Positions 4,669 through 5,549 of a stretch of 5,549 nt of DNA are shown in pieces. Position numbers and translations under genes: made by a program. Location of the stretch: positions 1-5,549 of the forward strand of contig DASTPP010000128.1 in NCBI GenBank assembly GCA_035762175.1, in the 5' to 3' direction. The stretch is from DASTPP01 sp035762175 (GTDB lineage: Bacteria; Myxococcota_A; Polyangia; Polyangiales; Polyangiaceae). Within the stretch, counting starts at the first letter, position 1, and each line of letters opens with the position of its first letter. The notes under the pieces are model-generated. The model searched no databases. It worked only from the letters and a program-made list of their open reading frames with translations, and was not told where the DNA came from.

Positions 4669-5549
4669 TCAGAGCAGCCCCTTGAGAAAGCCGAGGCGGT
4701 GGGCGACGCGCACGTCGCCGTCGACCCGCAGCCGGCCGCGCTGGAAGAGCGACTGCGCCGAGGCCCCGCGGGCGAGCTCGGCGAGGTCGGCGTCGCGCAG
4801 CGTGACGGTGGCCGCCGCCTCGGCCGAGGCGCCCTCGGCGACCGTGGCGGGCGACGTGCGGGCGTCGACGAGCCAGCGCCCGTCGGGCTCGCTCACCTTG
4901 ATCTGCACCAGCGCGCCGAGCTCGGCGGCGAGCGCGGGCGCCTCCGCGAAGCGGCGGCCGAGGGCGGCGAAGACCTTGGGCGCGGCGGGCTCGGCGGCGG
5001 GCTTCGGCGCCGCGGCGGGGGCGGCGGGGGCGGACGCGGGCGCCGCGCCGCCGGCCGACTTCAGGTCGACGTCTTTGAGGAAGCCGAGCTTCTGCGAGGC
5101 CATCACGTCGCCGGAGATCTTGAGCTTGCCGGTGCTGAAGAGCTTCATCGCGTCGGCCTTGCCGCTCGCCATCGCCACGAAGTCGGCGTCGGTCATCGCG
5201 AGCGTGCACTGCGCCGGCGCCGCCTCGCCGGCGACGGCGGTGCCGGGGGCGTTCTGCAGGTCGAGCGTCCAGACGCTTTCGGGCTCGCTCAGCCGGAACT
5301 GGAACACCTTCTTGACCTTCGCCGCGATCTCGGGGTGCGACGCCACGTGCCGGCCGATGGCGGCGAAGACCCCGGCGCTCGTCGGCGCGCCGCCGGCCGC
5401 CGGGGCGGCCGCGGGGGCGGGGGCCGCGGCGGCGCCCTTGAGGTCGACGTCTTTGAGGAAGCCGAGCTTCTGCGAGGCCATCACGTCGCCCGAGATCTTG
5501 AGCTTGCCGGTGCTGAAGAGCTTCATCGCGTCGGCCTGCCCGCTCGCCA
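4669..5549 (-). CDS. Tandem SCP2-domain protein, N-terminus cut by window edge
   Basis: The frame is open to the right edge (A-S-G-Q-A-D-A before the first visible Met), so no true start is visible. The window holds the end of one SCP2 domain (5549 to about 5437), a complete one (about 5370-5059) and a final one (about 4974-4672), joined by Ala/Pro-rich linkers of 22 and 28 residues. Each complete domain runs V-F-A-A-(I/L)-G-R, an alternating beta region with S-E-P-(E/D), then (D/R)-A-D, S-L-F or M-K-L-F, G-(K/R)-L-(K/R)-(I/V)-x-G-D and L-G-F-L-K. SCP2 domains form a hydrophobic cavity that binds fatty acyl-CoA or sterol-like lipids. The domain period is 126 residues. The final domain has diverged and lacks the D-V-D-L-K tail of the others. 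No catalytic motif is visible. Followed after 63 bp by the SCP-x thiolase, it may deliver ligands to that enzyme. Confidence 0.88.
   Translation of the reverse strand, partial: ASGQADAMKLFSTGKLKISGDVMASQKLGFLKDVDLKGAAAAPAPAAAPAAGGAPTSAGVFAAIGRHVASHPEIAAKVKKVFQFRLSEPESVWTLDLQNAPGTAVAGEAAPAQCTLAMTDADFVAMASGKADAMKLFSTGKLKISGDVMASQKLGFLKDVDLKSAGGAAPASAPAAPAAAPKPAAEPAAPKVFAALGRRFAEAPALAAELGALVQIKVSEPDGRWLVDARTSPATVAEGASAEAAATVTLRDADLAELARGASAQSLFQRGRLRVDGDVRVAHRLGFLKGLL
5060..5171 (-). repeat. Near-identical copy of the SCP2 domain end (partner at 5438-5549)
   Basis: Bases 5060-5171 match 5438-5549 with four mismatches in 112 by eye, offset 378 bp, which is exactly one 126-codon domain period. 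The copy reaches the window edge, so the duplicated block may extend further. Upstream within the domain the match cannot be judged. Confidence 0.85.

Noticed and set aside
3329..5209. 626-residue minus-strand open frame covering the thiolase and part of the SCP2 gene
   Set aside because: It is out of frame with two genes that have clear motifs and is almost entirely Arg/Ala/Gly/Pro, as expected for a shadow frame.

Overview
The window is very GC-rich DNA, and every gene I can support lies on the minus strand. The base composition, an SCP-x-type thiolase beside a multi-SCP2 protein, and the mix of abundant myxobacterial-type families (Uma2, MNT-HEPN, PD-(D/E)XK-like hypothetical proteins with REG-rich tails) suggest a member of the Myxococcota, probably Polyangia. 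This is inferred from protein families only; other large-genome, GC-rich phyla are not excluded.

Layout in the direction of transcription (right to left). (1) 5549-4669: a protein of tandem SCP2 lipid/acyl-CoA-binding domains, its N-terminus cut off by the right edge. (2) 4605-3424: a complete SCP-x-type thiolase with a good ribosome binding site, 63 bp downstream and probably in the same operon. Together they look like a split version of animal SCPx, which joins thiolase and SCP2 in one chain. (3) 3423-3135: a gap with a candidate hairpin and a 60-61 bp direct repeat (2.4 copies). (4) 3134-2529: a Uma2-family PD-(D/E)XK protein. (5) 2528-1838: a 691-bp non-coding stretch with hairpins next to the Uma2 stop, a striking 11-unit repeat array, and a candidate promoter. 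(6) 1837-728: a nucleotidyltransferase-HEPN fusion with an extra repeat-rich C-terminal tail. (7) 751-439: a 313-bp element with perfect 72-bp inverted arms. One arm supplies the last seven codons and the stop of the previous gene. (8) 369-1: the start of a PD-(D/E)XK-like protein that runs off the left edge.

The right third looks like stable lipid metabolism: SCP2 domains would carry acyl-CoA or sterol-like ligands and the thiolase would cleave 3-ketoacyl-CoA. The left two thirds look accessory: three nuclease or toxin-related genes, with a different repeat structure in each neighbouring gap.

The most unusual object is the array at about 2002-2464. It keeps an exact 43-bp period over eight units. 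Within it, two different palindromes (TTCSGAA-type and GGGTCGACCC-type) alternate at exactly 21.5 bp, so the array has nearly the same layout on both strands. At its right end it switches to 40-bp units that have lost the second palindrome. I do not recognise it as a named element, and it is not a CRISPR array. No tRNA, rRNA, transposase or integrase gene was seen.
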